Part shown: positions 29,261-38,019 of the stretch, piece by piece
How the letters are laid out: every line of letters starts with the position of its first letter
How positions within the stretch are numbered: position 1 is the first letter of the stretch
IMG/VR virus record: IMGVR_UViG_3300040958_000041
Location: 1 to 48,163 of that record
DNA: 48,163 bases
Reading direction: 5' to 3' (one strand)
Source: a virus
Notes under the pieces: generated by a model
Told to the model about the DNA's origin: nothing
The model's database searches: none
What the model saw: only the letters and a program-made list of their open reading frames with translations
Translations under genes and position numbers: made by a program

Positions 29261-30858
29261 TGGCAAGCAACACCAATGTATCAACCGTTGCGCTTGCTGG
29301 CGGGCTTAATGTAACCGCGTCAGATCAAATGCTTGCGCCAGGTGAATGTGTAGAGCTTATAAATTATGAAATAACAACAACAGGGCGCTATAAGCGCATG
29401 CAGGGGTACGAGCGTTTTGACGGACAACCAGCGCCAAGCCAAGTAGTAGCAGCTAATTTACCGGGCTTTCCTTTTCCTAGTGTTGAACAAGCCATAGCAG
29501 CTATAAAGGCAGAGCAGCAACAGCGCCGAAACTTAATCAACAAAGTGCCAGGGGCGGGTCCCGTATTAGGGGTGTTTGGTTTTGAGGGTGATTTATTTGC
29601 CTTTAGAAACACAGCCGACAACAGCGCCGCTAAATTACACAAAGCAACCGCTACCGGCTGGCAAGAAATAACAACGCCTGCGCTATTACCCAATGGCTAC
29701 TATGAAGTGCGCGAGGGTAATTTCACCGGTTCAGCAGGTACTATGGCTATTTATGGGGTTGATGGGAAGAACCCTGCATTTACCTTTGACGGCACAACGT
29801 TTACACAAATACCCAGCATTATTACGCCAGACGCACCAACGCATTTAGATATACTCCCAAGCCAAATTTTACTGCTTTCATTTAGAGGGGGCAGTTTTTT
29901 ATATTCAGCAGTTGGCGATCCTTTTAAGTTTAGCTCTACTGATGGCGGCGGGGAAATAGCCGTAGGCCAAGAAATTACCGGCATTGAAGTGCAAGCTGAT
30001 GCCACAACCGCTATTTTTACCCGCAATAAAAGCTACGTGCTTTATGGCTCAAGCTCAGCAGATTTTCAGCTTAAGTCTTTAGCGCTGCGCTCAGGTGCGC
30101 TTGAAAAAACCATTCAATCAATGGGTAGCTCAATCTATTTAGATGATAGAGGGCTAACACGCCTAGAGCGTGTGCAACAGTTTGGTGACTTTGAGGGCGC
30201 AACAATAAGCCAAAAAGTACAAACCTTACTTACCCAGCGTTTGCAAAATGTAAAAGCAAGCATGATCAAACGCGAAAAAAACCAGTACCACCTTTATTTT
30301 AGTGACCAAACCGCGCTTACACTTACCTTGTACGGTAGCGAGGTGATGGGGTATACGCAATTACGCTTAGGGTTTACACCACACTGCACATGGTCAGGCG
30401 AAAACGCGCAAGGTAAAGAGTCGTGCTACATAGGTGGCGAAGATGGCTACGTATACCAAATGGATAGCGGCAACAGCTTTGATGGTGCTGTGTATGCCAG
30501 TTCATTCCAAACAGGGTTTATGAGTGGTGGTAAGCCTGAATATAAAAAGCGCTGGCGTAAACTGGTTATAGAAATGCAAAGCGTAACGCAGGTAGATGCG
30601 CAATATAAATGCTATTACGACTATGCAGATCCTAACATACCGCTTAGCGATACATTGCTTGGTAGTGGTGCAAAGTGGGATTTAAACGAATGGAACAACG
30701 CACTTTGGGGCGGGGCGAGTACATCATGGAGCGATTTATATATTGATGGTGTAAGCCGTAATATGGCCGTTTACATGCGCTCAGAGTCAGACTATTACCC
30801 ACCTTACGAAATGAGCCTTTTATTTATTCACGCAAGCCCACGCGGGCGCAGGAGATAA
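29260..30858 (+). CDS. tail nozzle / hub protein
   Basis: 532 residues beginning with the characteristic LAGGLNVTASDQMLAPGECV, LINYEITTTGRYKRMQGYER. Repeated short beta segments follow (FTRNKSYVLYGSSSADFQLK; SMGSSIYLDDRGLTRLERV), as in the beta-propeller nozzle proteins of short-tailed phages (comparable to P22 gp10). It would close the tail tube and carry the fibres. It directly follows the adaptor gene (TAATG overlap). Confidence 0.78.
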   Translation: MASNTNVSTVALAGGLNVTASDQMLAPGECVELINYEITTTGRYKRMQGYERFDGQPAPSQVVAANLPGFPFPSVEQAIAAIKAEQQQRRNLINKVPGAGPVLGVFGFEGDLFAFRNTADNSAAKLHKATATGWQEITTPALLPNGYYEVREGNFTGSAGTMAIYGVDGKNPAFTFDGTTFTQIPSIITPDAPTHLDILPSQILLLSFRGGSFLYSAVGDPFKFSSTDGGGEIAVGQEITGIEVQADATTAIFTRNKSYVLYGSSSADFQLKSLALRSGALEKTIQSMGSSIYLDDRGLTRLERVQQFGDFEGATISQKVQTLLTQRLQNVKASMIKREKNQYHLYFSDQTALTLTLYGSEVMGYTQLRLGFTPHCTWSGENAQGKESCYIGGEDGYVYQMDSGNSFDGAVYASSFQTGFMSGGKPEYKKRWRKLVIEMQSVTQVDAQYKCYYDYADPNIPLSDTLLGSGAKWDLNEWNNALWGGASTSWSDLYIDGVSRNMAVYMRSESDYYPPYEMSLLFIHASPRGRRR

Positions 30859-30859
30859 T

Positions 30860-31480
30860 ATGAGCTGGCAACCATGGACGTTTACCGATCCGTTTATAGC
30901 ATACACACCCATACGTGCCGAAGAAATGAACCCGAACTTAAACGGGATCAGCGCAAGCTTTAATTATGTAGCTAACGAGCTTGATAAGTTTAGGCCGCGC
31001 ATGCCAAGTAACTTTAACGGCAACATAGAAATACAAGACTCAACGTATATAAGCACGCTGCTTGGCGTAGATGAAAACGGCAATATGTCACTGATTGATC
31101 AGTCAGCATTTAAAGCGGCAAGTGATAAAGATTTCACCATTAAAAAAAGCAGTGATCAGCAGTTTACTATAAGCGGTGATAATCATGCCGATTGGTTCAT
31201 GCTTAATTACGAAGCGGTTAACGATGAAAATATTGTTGTTGTAGTTGGTCCCGCTATTACCAACGTTGACGGCGTAGACGCAGCCGCACCAGCAACAACT
31301 ATTATTTTCACCCAAGACAGCGCAACCCCGCTTATTTTTGCGCCCGTTGATGGGGTAACCATTAAATCACCTGGCTTGCTAAAAGCCTACGGGCAAAATA
31401 GCACAGTAACTCTAATAGCGGTTGATCAGTATACGTGGGTCCTTGGTGGTGATGTACTCCCAGCTGAGGCTATTGTTTAA
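30860..31480 (+). CDS. tail fibre-type protein
   Basis: 206 residues. The N-terminus (MSWQPWTFTDPFIAYTPIRA, EEMNPNLNGISASFN) is typical of fibre proteins that attach to the tail. The C-terminal 80 residues (TTIIFTQDSATPLIFAPVDG, VTIKSPGLLKAYGQNSTVTL, IAVDQYTWVLGGD) match the small beta domain seen at the ends of many phage fibres. It probably attaches to the nozzle. GGAGATAAT precedes ATG 30860. Confidence 0.7.
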   Translation: MSWQPWTFTDPFIAYTPIRAEEMNPNLNGISASFNYVANELDKFRPRMPSNFNGNIEIQDSTYISTLLGVDENGNMSLIDQSAFKAASDKDFTIKKSSDQQFTISGDNHADWFMLNYEAVNDENIVVVVGPAITNVDGVDAAAPATTIIFTQDSATPLIFAPVDGVTIKSPGLLKAYGQNSTVTLIAVDQYTWVLGGDVLPAEAIV

Positions 31481-31956
31481 TGCAAAAAGTCAGCAGAACC
31501 ATGCTGGCAGTGGTGGCCGCTATTCAAAGTGGTGCACACACAAGGCGCAAACCTAAGTATATAAAAGAGCAGGCGCTAGTGAGTGGCTTGTATCCGTATT
31601 TTTACGAAGAAAGCATAAGCGGAGCGGTCGCGTTTGCGGGTGGCAAGCTATTTGATGTGCCAATTATAACCGACACTATCAATGGCAGTGTAGCTTTTGC
31701 AGGTGGCGAACTAATACAGATTGGCCCAATTGAGTACACCATACAGCCAGAACAAATAACAGGCAGCGCGGTCTTTGCAGGTGGCGAATTAAAAGCCGTG
31801 GTAATTAACCATGCACAACCAGCAGAAACAATAGCAGGCAGTGCCACCTTTGCAGGTGGCGAATTAAAAGTAGTGGTTGTTAATTACGACAACTACGCAC
31901 CCGAAACAGTAACAGGAAGCGTCACATTTGCGGGCGGTTCGTTGGAGACAGTATGA
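31480..31956 (+). CDS. tail-associated protein with five GS-FAGG repeats
   Basis: 158 residues. After 45 residues of basic lead it consists of five repeats of the pattern I-x-G-S-A/V-x-F-A-G-G-x-L-x-x-V starting at bases 31615, 31678, 31756, 31831 and 31909 (spacings 63, 78, 75 and 78). Each repeat would give a few beta strands, perhaps a beta-solenoid or a row of small propeller blades. No family recognised. Position among tail genes suggests a fibre or fibre-associated role. It is coupled to both neighbours. Confidence 0.7.
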   Translation: MQKVSRTMLAVVAAIQSGAHTRRKPKYIKEQALVSGLYPYFYEESISGAVAFAGGKLFDVPIITDTINGSVAFAGGELIQIGPIEYTIQPEQITGSAVFAGGELKAVVINHAQPAETIAGSATFAGGELKVVVVNYDNYAPETVTGSVTFAGGSLETV

Positions 31957-32876
31957 ACATTCAAACCGGCGGTAAAGTAAGCGGCGTTTACGGCATTAAA
32001 GTATTGCGTAATGCAGGCACTGATAAAGAGCACTTAGAAGATTTTGGCGAATCACCTAACATGTTGCTCGATGGTTTTTTTGAACGATTTGCGAGTGGGG
32101 GGTTAATGCCTACCAACTGGTACATGTTTGTAGGTTCAGGAGCTACACCAGTAGACTCCACGCAAACACAGCTAGCCTCACAGGTTGGAAGTTACGTTCA
32201 AATGTCTGTAACTTCAAATAACAATGTAAAAGTGGGTGAAGATTATATAGCATCATCAACAGGCTTAGCTGAGTGGGCGATGGGCGATATTGTAGGCAAT
32301 ATCTCAGAAGTTGGGGTGAGGATTGGGTCGATAATTGGCTCAACCGTGGATAGTCGAGCATTAATTGTTGACACTCAAGGAGCTCCGACAGCCATCACAG
32401 TGACCGCAGAAGATAAGTTATTAATTAGCTACACGTTAAAATACATTATTCCTACACAGCAGCATGTTTCTGTAGTTGATTTTTTGGGAGTGCCTACAAC
32501 CTGCACGCTGGAAACCCTAAACGCGCTGAACAACTTGTTTTGGAACATGGAAATAGCCTTTGCTAATTTTAGGGCATACTTAACCCATTCAAAAACACAA
32601 GAGCTTGTAAATAACCCCGAACTCAATAGGACATCTTCATTCTCTGGATCAACAGTTACTAGATATTACTCATCACCACAAAACGGCGTTAGGCGGGTGT
32701 CTTTTTTTGCCAATACCGATGATGTCAACCAATCGACGGGATTAAAATATGTAATGACAACAGGCAATAGTTCCACTTCCGAAGTACTGCTAGGATTGCA
32801 CTTCGACCCGCCAATACCAAAAGATAACACCAAAACCCTAACCTTAAACTTTGACTTTACCCTAACTAGAGCCTAG
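31953..32876 (+). CDS. hypothetical tail structural protein (307 aa)
   Basis: A beta-rich protein: KVSGVYGIKVLRNAGTDKEH, then FFERFASGGLMPTNWYMFVG, YVQMSVTSNNNVKVGEDYIA, and a C-terminal LTLNFDFTLTRA strand. The start with an Asn/Gly-rich turn followed by a SPNMLLDGFF segment is seen in phage tail proteins that carry a short N-terminal attachment domain. The receptor or enzymatic role is unknown. Confidence 0.65.
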   Translation: MNIQTGGKVSGVYGIKVLRNAGTDKEHLEDFGESPNMLLDGFFERFASGGLMPTNWYMFVGSGATPVDSTQTQLASQVGSYVQMSVTSNNNVKVGEDYIASSTGLAEWAMGDIVGNISEVGVRIGSIIGSTVDSRALIVDTQGAPTAITVTAEDKLLISYTLKYIIPTQQHVSVVDFLGVPTTCTLETLNALNNLFWNMEIAFANFRAYLTHSKTQELVNNPELNRTSSFSGSTVTRYYSSPQNGVRRVSFFANTDDVNQSTGLKYVMTTGNSSTSEVLLGLHFDPPIPKDNTKTLTLNFDFTLTRA

Positions 32877-32879
32877 CCC

Positions 32880-34256
32880 ATGGCAATCCCTAACAGACCA
32901 AATTGGTCTAGCCTTGTTGATATACTTAAATATCAACCGTCAGGACTTACTAAGCCAGACGATCTAGACTTTGATATAGTGCAAGCTATATCACTAGGGC
33001 CTATGGAGTTAAATAATTCAGGCGGCCAGATAAACGAACGCTACTGGATTACTTACGTTGATAATGGCGCTGTGTATATTAAAGGCTCGCAAGGTGAACA
33101 ATGGGTCACTGAAACGCTGTTATTTAATGAGCCTGAGCCAATAAAGCAAATAACACTCACGTTTGACCAGCTAGGTAGGCCGCTCGTGTTTTATCGCGTT
33201 GGCGCCGATACATTAAAGCTTTACTGGTATAACCCTGTACTTGAGCAAACAGAACTTAAAATATTGGCACAAGGTATTGACCCAAACGCAGGATTTGACT
33301 CCCCGCAAGATACAGGGCAAAGCTACTCAGACGCTATGTTGTTTTATGTGCGTGATGATGCTATTTACATGCGTATTCAACGCGACCGCTTTGAAACAGA
33401 ATACGTAACCCCATCAATAGGCAACAACGTAGAACTACGCAGCAGCGGCATGCGGGTAGATAATCGCTACCAAGTAGTTTACCGCCATGAGCTAACTGAT
33501 TACGTGCCAGAGCCACCCGTACCGCCAACACCACCGGTTATAAATGGTCGGTATTATTATGTGATGAATTACCCAACGCAGTTAAAAATAAACAATACAC
33601 TCATAGACAGCCCTGCAAGTAGCGAAATTAAGGTGGAGTTCAACCTGTATGGCGCTACGGGCTCTAAAGAAAAAAGCGGGAACCAATTAGGCGCTTTTGG
33701 CTTTCCTATATATTGCGAAGGTGCCGCGTCAATAATCCATCCAGCCAATAGAACATACAACCGCAGCGTGTTTACTAATAATGGTGTTGCTTTACGTTGG
33801 GAAAAACTAAAGGCGGCGCGTAATTTTTCCCTGTCATTTATGTATGGTGATAGTCAGCAGTTAAACCTTTATTTGGTTATTAACGGAAAGACCAATACTT
33901 TTACTATGCCTTTTGAGTTGGACGATGGATATTGGAGCGTAGAAATAATTGGCAGTAGCGTTATTGTTAGTAACGATACAGGTGTTTTATTTACGGGTGA
34001 TATACAGCGCGGAGAGGATCAGACTAGCTCTACACCTGGCGGGTTCTTTGCTTCTTACAATATGCAACCGGACGGATTCAACTGGCGAGCTAATTTTACC
34101 GGTGCTTACTATGACATAGCCATTACAGTTGATAGTGAGAAAACGAGTTATGCGCTAGCAGATCAAACAACTGACACACAGCCATCTAACCCGACAGGAA
34201 ATAATTTAACTATCAGCAACCACAGGGCAGCAAATTGGAAATACATTATCTATTAA
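32880..34256 (+). CDS. two-domain fibre or spike-like protein (458 aa)
   Basis: Residues 1-210 read like repeated beta blades (INERYWITYVDNGAVYIKGS, QLGRPLVFYRVGADTLKLYW, AMLFYVRDDAIYMRIQRDRF), suggesting a propeller. A proline linker (PEPPVPPTPP, about 212-221) joins them to a C-terminal lectin-like sandwich (YYVMNYPTQLKINNTL; SLSFMYGDSQQLNLYLVING). This build fits a receptor-binding protein with an exchangeable tip. No enzymatic motif is seen. Confidence 0.65.
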   Translation: MAIPNRPNWSSLVDILKYQPSGLTKPDDLDFDIVQAISLGPMELNNSGGQINERYWITYVDNGAVYIKGSQGEQWVTETLLFNEPEPIKQITLTFDQLGRPLVFYRVGADTLKLYWYNPVLEQTELKILAQGIDPNAGFDSPQDTGQSYSDAMLFYVRDDAIYMRIQRDRFETEYVTPSIGNNVELRSSGMRVDNRYQVVYRHELTDYVPEPPVPPTPPVINGRYYYVMNYPTQLKINNTLIDSPASSEIKVEFNLYGATGSKEKSGNQLGAFGFPIYCEGAASIIHPANRTYNRSVFTNNGVALRWEKLKAARNFSLSFMYGDSQQLNLYLVINGKTNTFTMPFELDDGYWSVEIIGSSVIVSNDTGVLFTGDIQRGEDQTSSTPGGFFASYNMQPDGFNWRANFTGAYYDIAITVDSEKTSYALADQTTDTQPSNPTGNNLTISNHRAANWKYIIY

Positions 34257-34341
34257 CGCTTGGAATCCCGACCACTTTAGCCTATTATTTACCCATACTG
34301 CCTATATTACGTATCCCCTTTCCCTTTTAAGGTAACACCCC

Positions 34342-36081
34342 ATGCAACAACAAATTAAACCAACTGCTAACCAGCAGATGGTGCAACCGCTTGCGCCTAA
34401 AAAAAAGGCGATAAATAAAACCGTAACCCCTATAAACAGAAATGACAAACCCGATGATCAAGTGGGTTTTGGTATGCCTGTTAATGGCAATGGCATGGCA
34501 ACCGATGCGCAGCCAAGCTATCAAGGCGGCGTAAAAACGCCTAGCTACTTAAAGCCTAGCAATGGCAAACCTGCGGATAAGCCCGGCTTTGGCATGCCGA
34601 CAACACCAGGCAATGGTAATGCTTCAGATGCACCAAGCAAACCAGCGCCACCACAAACAGGTGGTGACATTCCTTGGCAAAATGGTGGCAGTAATGGGCA
34701 GGCACCAGGCGCAGGGCAAGGATTAATGTGGCAGTCATCACAATACAATCCTGTAGGTGGCAGCGCAGCAAGGCCGGAATATAACGCGCCACAAGGGAAC
34801 TACAAGCCAACAGAATACCAGTCGGTAACAGGCAATGCACCGCAGTTTGAATCAAATACACCGCAAACCGAGTTTACCGGCCGAGATTACCAAAGTAACG
34901 GCTATACCGGCGCGCAAGGTAAAACTGATTACCAGTACGACCCGCGCAGTGAGGCATTGGTGCAAAACCAAATTACCGGATTACTAGATCCAAATAGCGC
35001 GCTAATGCGAAAAGCCATAGCTCAAGCGCAAAACTACAGTGCATCAAGAGGGTTACAGTCTAGCTCTATTGGCAGTGAAACAGCACTATCATCAATGATA
35101 GATAAAGCACTCCCTATTGCGCAGCAAGACGCAGGCGTGTACGCCAATGCAGATCAGGCGGGCTGGCAAAATTCATTTAACGCAGAGCAAAATAACTTAA
35201 GTCGTGAACACGACGCATCCATGTTCGACAAGCAAGGCGAGTTAAACACCAATCTGCAAAACGATCAGCTTAACTTTCAAAATGCGCAAAATAACGCTAA
35301 CCGCGAGCAGCAAACAGAGCTACAACAGCTACAGTACAAGCAAAGCCTTGGGATGCTTGATGCGCAGGGCGAGCAGCGCATGCAGGAGCTTAATGCGCAG
35401 CAAGGCTTCCAAGCCAGTGAAAGTAAGCTTAGTCGCGATCAGCAAGCTGAGCTTCAAGATTTACAATACAAGCAAAGCCTTGGTATGTTGGACGCTCAAG
35501 GTGAGCAGCGTATGCAAGAGCTTAATGCGCAGCAGTCATTCAACTTAAGCACACTAGATAGGCAGGCGGAAATACAGCAAAAACGCGATGAGCTAATGAA
35601 TCAGTTTGACTCTATGAAAATGGATAAAGCGTATCTGCAAGACTTAGAAAAAACTAAGCTCACATGGGAAAAAGCAGACGCCGACTTTGAGAAAAACTTA
35701 AATGCCAACACTAAGCTACAATACCAAAACGCCACGGCTGATGCGTACAACCGTTACTTAGAACAGGTAGCGTTGGTATTTAGTAACCCTAACATGACAC
35801 CAACACAACAAAATGCGGGCGTTAATTATTTAAAAAATATGTTCGAGTCACAACGCCAACAGATGCAGGTTATCTACGGTGTTTCAGGCGGGGGCAACGG
35901 TTCAGGCCAGCAGACAGGCATTAACAACCCAAATCAACAACTTGAAAATCCATCGCCAGGCACAGGACCGCAACTGCCTATTATACCTGGCGGCGGCGGT
36001 GGCGGCGGTGGCGGCGGTGGCAGACCTGGCGGCGGTGGCAGACCTGGCGGCAATGTCCGTCCTAACTTGAAAGAGAGATAG
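34342..36081 (+). CDS. Gln-rich internal virion (ejection) protein with a duplicated segment
   Basis: 579 residues. Residues 1-190 are disordered and rich in Gly, Asn, Gln and Pro. The middle is helical (QNQITGLLDPNSALMRKAIA, QAQNYSASRGLQSSSIGSET). Two copies of a 44-residue coiled-coil unit (LQYKQSLGMLDAQGEQRMQE) start at bases 35302 and 35434. The end is a Gly-run with two RPGG units. Proteins of this style sit among the ejection genes of podoviruses. TAAGGTAAC lies upstream of ATG 34342. Confidence 0.65.
   Translation: MQQQIKPTANQQMVQPLAPKKKAINKTVTPINRNDKPDDQVGFGMPVNGNGMATDAQPSYQGGVKTPSYLKPSNGKPADKPGFGMPTTPGNGNASDAPSKPAPPQTGGDIPWQNGGSNGQAPGAGQGLMWQSSQYNPVGGSAARPEYNAPQGNYKPTEYQSVTGNAPQFESNTPQTEFTGRDYQSNGYTGAQGKTDYQYDPRSEALVQNQITGLLDPNSALMRKAIAQAQNYSASRGLQSSSIGSETALSSMIDKALPIAQQDAGVYANADQAGWQNSFNAEQNNLSREHDASMFDKQGELNTNLQNDQLNFQNAQNNANREQQTELQQLQYKQSLGMLDAQGEQRMQELNAQQGFQASESKLSRDQQAELQDLQYKQSLGMLDAQGEQRMQELNAQQSFNLSTLDRQAEIQQKRDELMNQFDSMKMDKAYLQDLEKTKLTWEKADADFEKNLNANTKLQYQNATADAYNRYLEQVALVFSNPNMTPTQQNAGVNYLKNMFESQRQQMQVIYGVSGGGNGSGQQTGINNPNQQLENPSPGTGPQLPIIPGGGGGGGGGGGRPGGGGRPGGNVRPNLKER
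35302..35541 (+). repeat. 132-base tandem duplication within the ejection-protein gene
   Basis: Units start at 35302 and 35434. Over about 36 of 44 codons the protein sequence is nearly identical, whereas many third positions differ (for example gggatgcttgatgcgcag against ggtatgttggacgctcaa). The duplication is therefore old and the protein sequence has been kept. Confidence 0.8.
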
Positions 36082-36082
36082 T

Positions 36083-36541
36083 ATGATCCGCCTAGCAACG
36101 TATGCAGATATACCAACCATTATCGAAATAGGCCAAAATGTTATTGACCGCTCTAAAACCTACAACGTACAGGTTGACCCTAAACAAACCGCGTACATGA
36201 TACGCCGAGCCATTAACGATAAAAAGATGGATGTATTCATTGCCCAAAAAGCCGACCAAGTAGTCGGCTTTTTAATAGCCTTAAAAGATGAATACTGGTT
36301 TGCAAAAAAATACTACGCCACCGATTTAGCTTTTTGTGTATTGCCAGAGCATGCAGATCAGGGTGTATGGCTATTGCGTCGCTTTATTCGGTGGTGCAAA
36401 CAAAACAGCATTGAAAACATTCAGCTTGGTTTAAGTACAGGCTTAGACCCACAAGGAAGAACAGGCAAGCTTTATGAGTCACACGGATTAACGTTGGTAG
36501 GTGGTATATACGCCACAATTAAAGAGGTTATGCAGCCATGA
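36083..36541 (+). CDS. GNAT-family N-acetyltransferase
   Basis: 152 residues with a GNAT fold: MIRLATYADIPTIIEIGQNV, VFIAQKADQVVGFLIALKDE, DLAFCVLPEHADQGVWLLRR (the acetyl-CoA-binding strand-helix, with the loop DQGVW in place of the usual Q/R-x-x-G-x-G/A), and a C-terminal GLTLVGGIYATIKEV. It would move an acetyl group from acetyl-CoA to an amine. The gene lies inside the virion gene block and is coupled to the ejection-protein gene that follows. The target may be a virion or host protein. The atypical binding loop leaves activity uncertain. Confidence 0.8.
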   Translation: MIRLATYADIPTIIEIGQNVIDRSKTYNVQVDPKQTAYMIRRAINDKKMDVFIAQKADQVVGFLIALKDEYWFAKKYYATDLAFCVLPEHADQGVWLLRRFIRWCKQNSIENIQLGLSTGLDPQGRTGKLYESHGLTLVGGIYATIKEVMQP

Positions 36542-37443
36542 GCTTTATAAAAAAAGCAGTCAAAAAGGTATTTAAAACGGTTAAACGCCACGTTAGCAAG
36601 GTGGTTAAAGTCGTTAAAAAAGTAGCAAAGTCAAAAGTTTTTAAAGTCGTAGCCGGTGCTGCGTTAATTTACTTTGGTGGCGCAGCGCTTATGTCGCTGG
36701 CAGGAGGTGGAACCGCGTCTGCGGGCATCGGCTCCGCATGGGCTGGCGCGCAAAGTGCGGGATCTGCGGTTATGGCTGGTAATTTTAGCGGTGCCGCATC
36801 AGCGCTGGGTAGTGGTTTTACAGGTGGCGCAGCAGCAGGCGCAGGCGCAACCTTTAGCGCAGGGCAGGCAGCAACAGCAGCGGCTATAAATGGCGGAGCG
36901 ACAGCAGCGGCCGCCGGAGCAGCGGCCACCGGAGCAGCGGTACCAAGTGTAGCGTCTGCAGGTGAGCTTGCAGCGCAAGGCGCGTCGCAATTTGGCACTG
37001 CAGCAAGTGTAGCGCCAAGCACGCAAGCGCTCACTGGTTTACAAACAGGCATAAATGCGACCAACGCAGCCGCTAATAGCGCTTTAGCCAGTGGCGCAAC
37101 AAATGCAGGGGCAAGCGCCGCAAGTAAAGGCTTAATGTCTAGCATGTGGAACGGGCTAGGTGAAGCAGGTAAGGCCGCTGCGATAACCAGTGGCGTACAA
37201 ATGGCAGGCTCTATGCTACAAGGAAAAGCGCAACAAGAGGCATCAGAAGAAGAGCGCAAACGCCGCAGCTATTGGGGTGTAGATGGCGAGGGCAACACAG
37301 CAGCTACCGCTGGCGAAATAAACTTTGGACTAATGGACCCTGTAAACTTTAACGGTGCGCAAACTCAAGCGCCGCCTACGTGGCAAACATCAATAGACGA
37401 CTTAATAAATCGTCAAAAAAATGTAGTGTGGAGTAACGGCTAA
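36538..37443 (+). CDS. cationic, Gly/Ala-rich ejection protein
   Basis: 301 residues. Residues 1-40 are an amphipathic Lys/Val helix (KKAVKKVFKTVKRHVSKVVK) resembling membrane-active peptides. Residues 40-65 are hydrophobic (VVAGAALIYFGGAALMSLAG). Residues 65-215 are almost pure Gly/Ala/Ser. The C-terminal part is polar and helical. This composition is typical of podovirus proteins ejected with DNA to form a channel through the cell envelope (the role of T7 gp14 or P22 gp7/gp20). The specific role is inferred. Confidence 0.7.
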   Translation: MSFIKKAVKKVFKTVKRHVSKVVKVVKKVAKSKVFKVVAGAALIYFGGAALMSLAGGGTASAGIGSAWAGAQSAGSAVMAGNFSGAASALGSGFTGGAAAGAGATFSAGQAATAAAINGGATAAAAGAAATGAAVPSVASAGELAAQGASQFGTAASVAPSTQALTGLQTGINATNAAANSALASGATNAGASAASKGLMSSMWNGLGEAGKAAAITSGVQMAGSMLQGKAQQEASEEERKRRSYWGVDGEGNTAATAGEINFGLMDPVNFNGAQTQAPPTWQTSIDDLINRQKNVVWSNG

Positions 37444-38018
37444 TGATCAATCAAAACCAAATGCAGGGTAATGAGCAAACCATTGATCCCGAACAAGAGC
37501 CGTTACAACAAGGCGAAGAACTAGCAACACCAGAAGAGCAGCAACAACTTGAAGCGCTTTACGATATGGGTATAGATATTATTCATAGTGAGGGGCAAGT
37601 AGGCGACCAAATAGCAAACATGGTACTGCAAGCGCAGGATGTATCTATGGGGATTGGTAGTGCAGCATCAGCACTGCTTATTGCTATTGAGAAAAAAGCA
37701 GGCATGGTTCCCGATGAAATAAAGCTACAGTTAGCACAAGAGCTTATTGCAGAACTAACCGGCTTAGCCGTTGAAGCAGGCGCACTGGCAGAAGATGAAG
37801 TAAACGACGGCTTTATCGATGCAGTAGCAAGCCACGCTTACAGCTCGTACATTACCACAAAAGAGTCAATGGGCGAGCTTAACCCGCAAGAGCTTGAAGC
37901 CAGCGTAAAAGAAGCTGAGGAACTAATGGGCACAAGCGCCAGAGGTGGCCAGCCACAGCAGCCACAACAACCAGCAAGCCCTGCAAGCGGTGGCTTAATG
38001 TCAATGGCAGGAGGTTAG
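37443..38018 (+). CDS. hypothetical virion-region protein (191 aa)
   Basis: An acidic, Gln-rich start (QEPLQQGEELATPEEQQQLE) is followed by a helical core (LYDMGIDIIHSEGQVGDQIA; IKLQLAQELIAELTGLAVEA) and a disordered Gly/Pro/Gln tail. It is coupled to the ejection protein genes on both sides. It probably acts as a chaperone or component of the internal proteins; no family name is recognised. Confidence 0.65.
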   Translation: MINQNQMQGNEQTIDPEQEPLQQGEELATPEEQQQLEALYDMGIDIIHSEGQVGDQIANMVLQAQDVSMGIGSAASALLIAIEKKAGMVPDEIKLQLAQELIAELTGLAVEAGALAEDEVNDGFIDAVASHAYSSYITTKESMGELNPQELEASVKEAEELMGTSARGGQPQQPQQPASPASGGLMSMAGG

Positions 38019-38019
38019 T

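Noticed and set aside
31480-34256. Possible diversity-generating retroelement, since some podoviruses with this head type (Bordetella phage BPP-1) carry one next to the fibre gene.
   Set aside because: No reverse transcriptase gene and no template/variable repeat pair was found by eye in the window.
34257-34341. Possible promoter or terminator in the 85-base gap before the Gln-rich protein gene.
   Set aside because: No hairpin with T-run and no convincing -35/-10 pair; only the ribosome site is evident.
36669-37259. 196-residue - strand frame opposite the Gly/Ala-rich ejection protein.
   Set aside because: Its Ala/Pro-rich sequence is the mirror of GC-rich Gly/Ala codons on the other strand; the forward gene has correct coupling and start.
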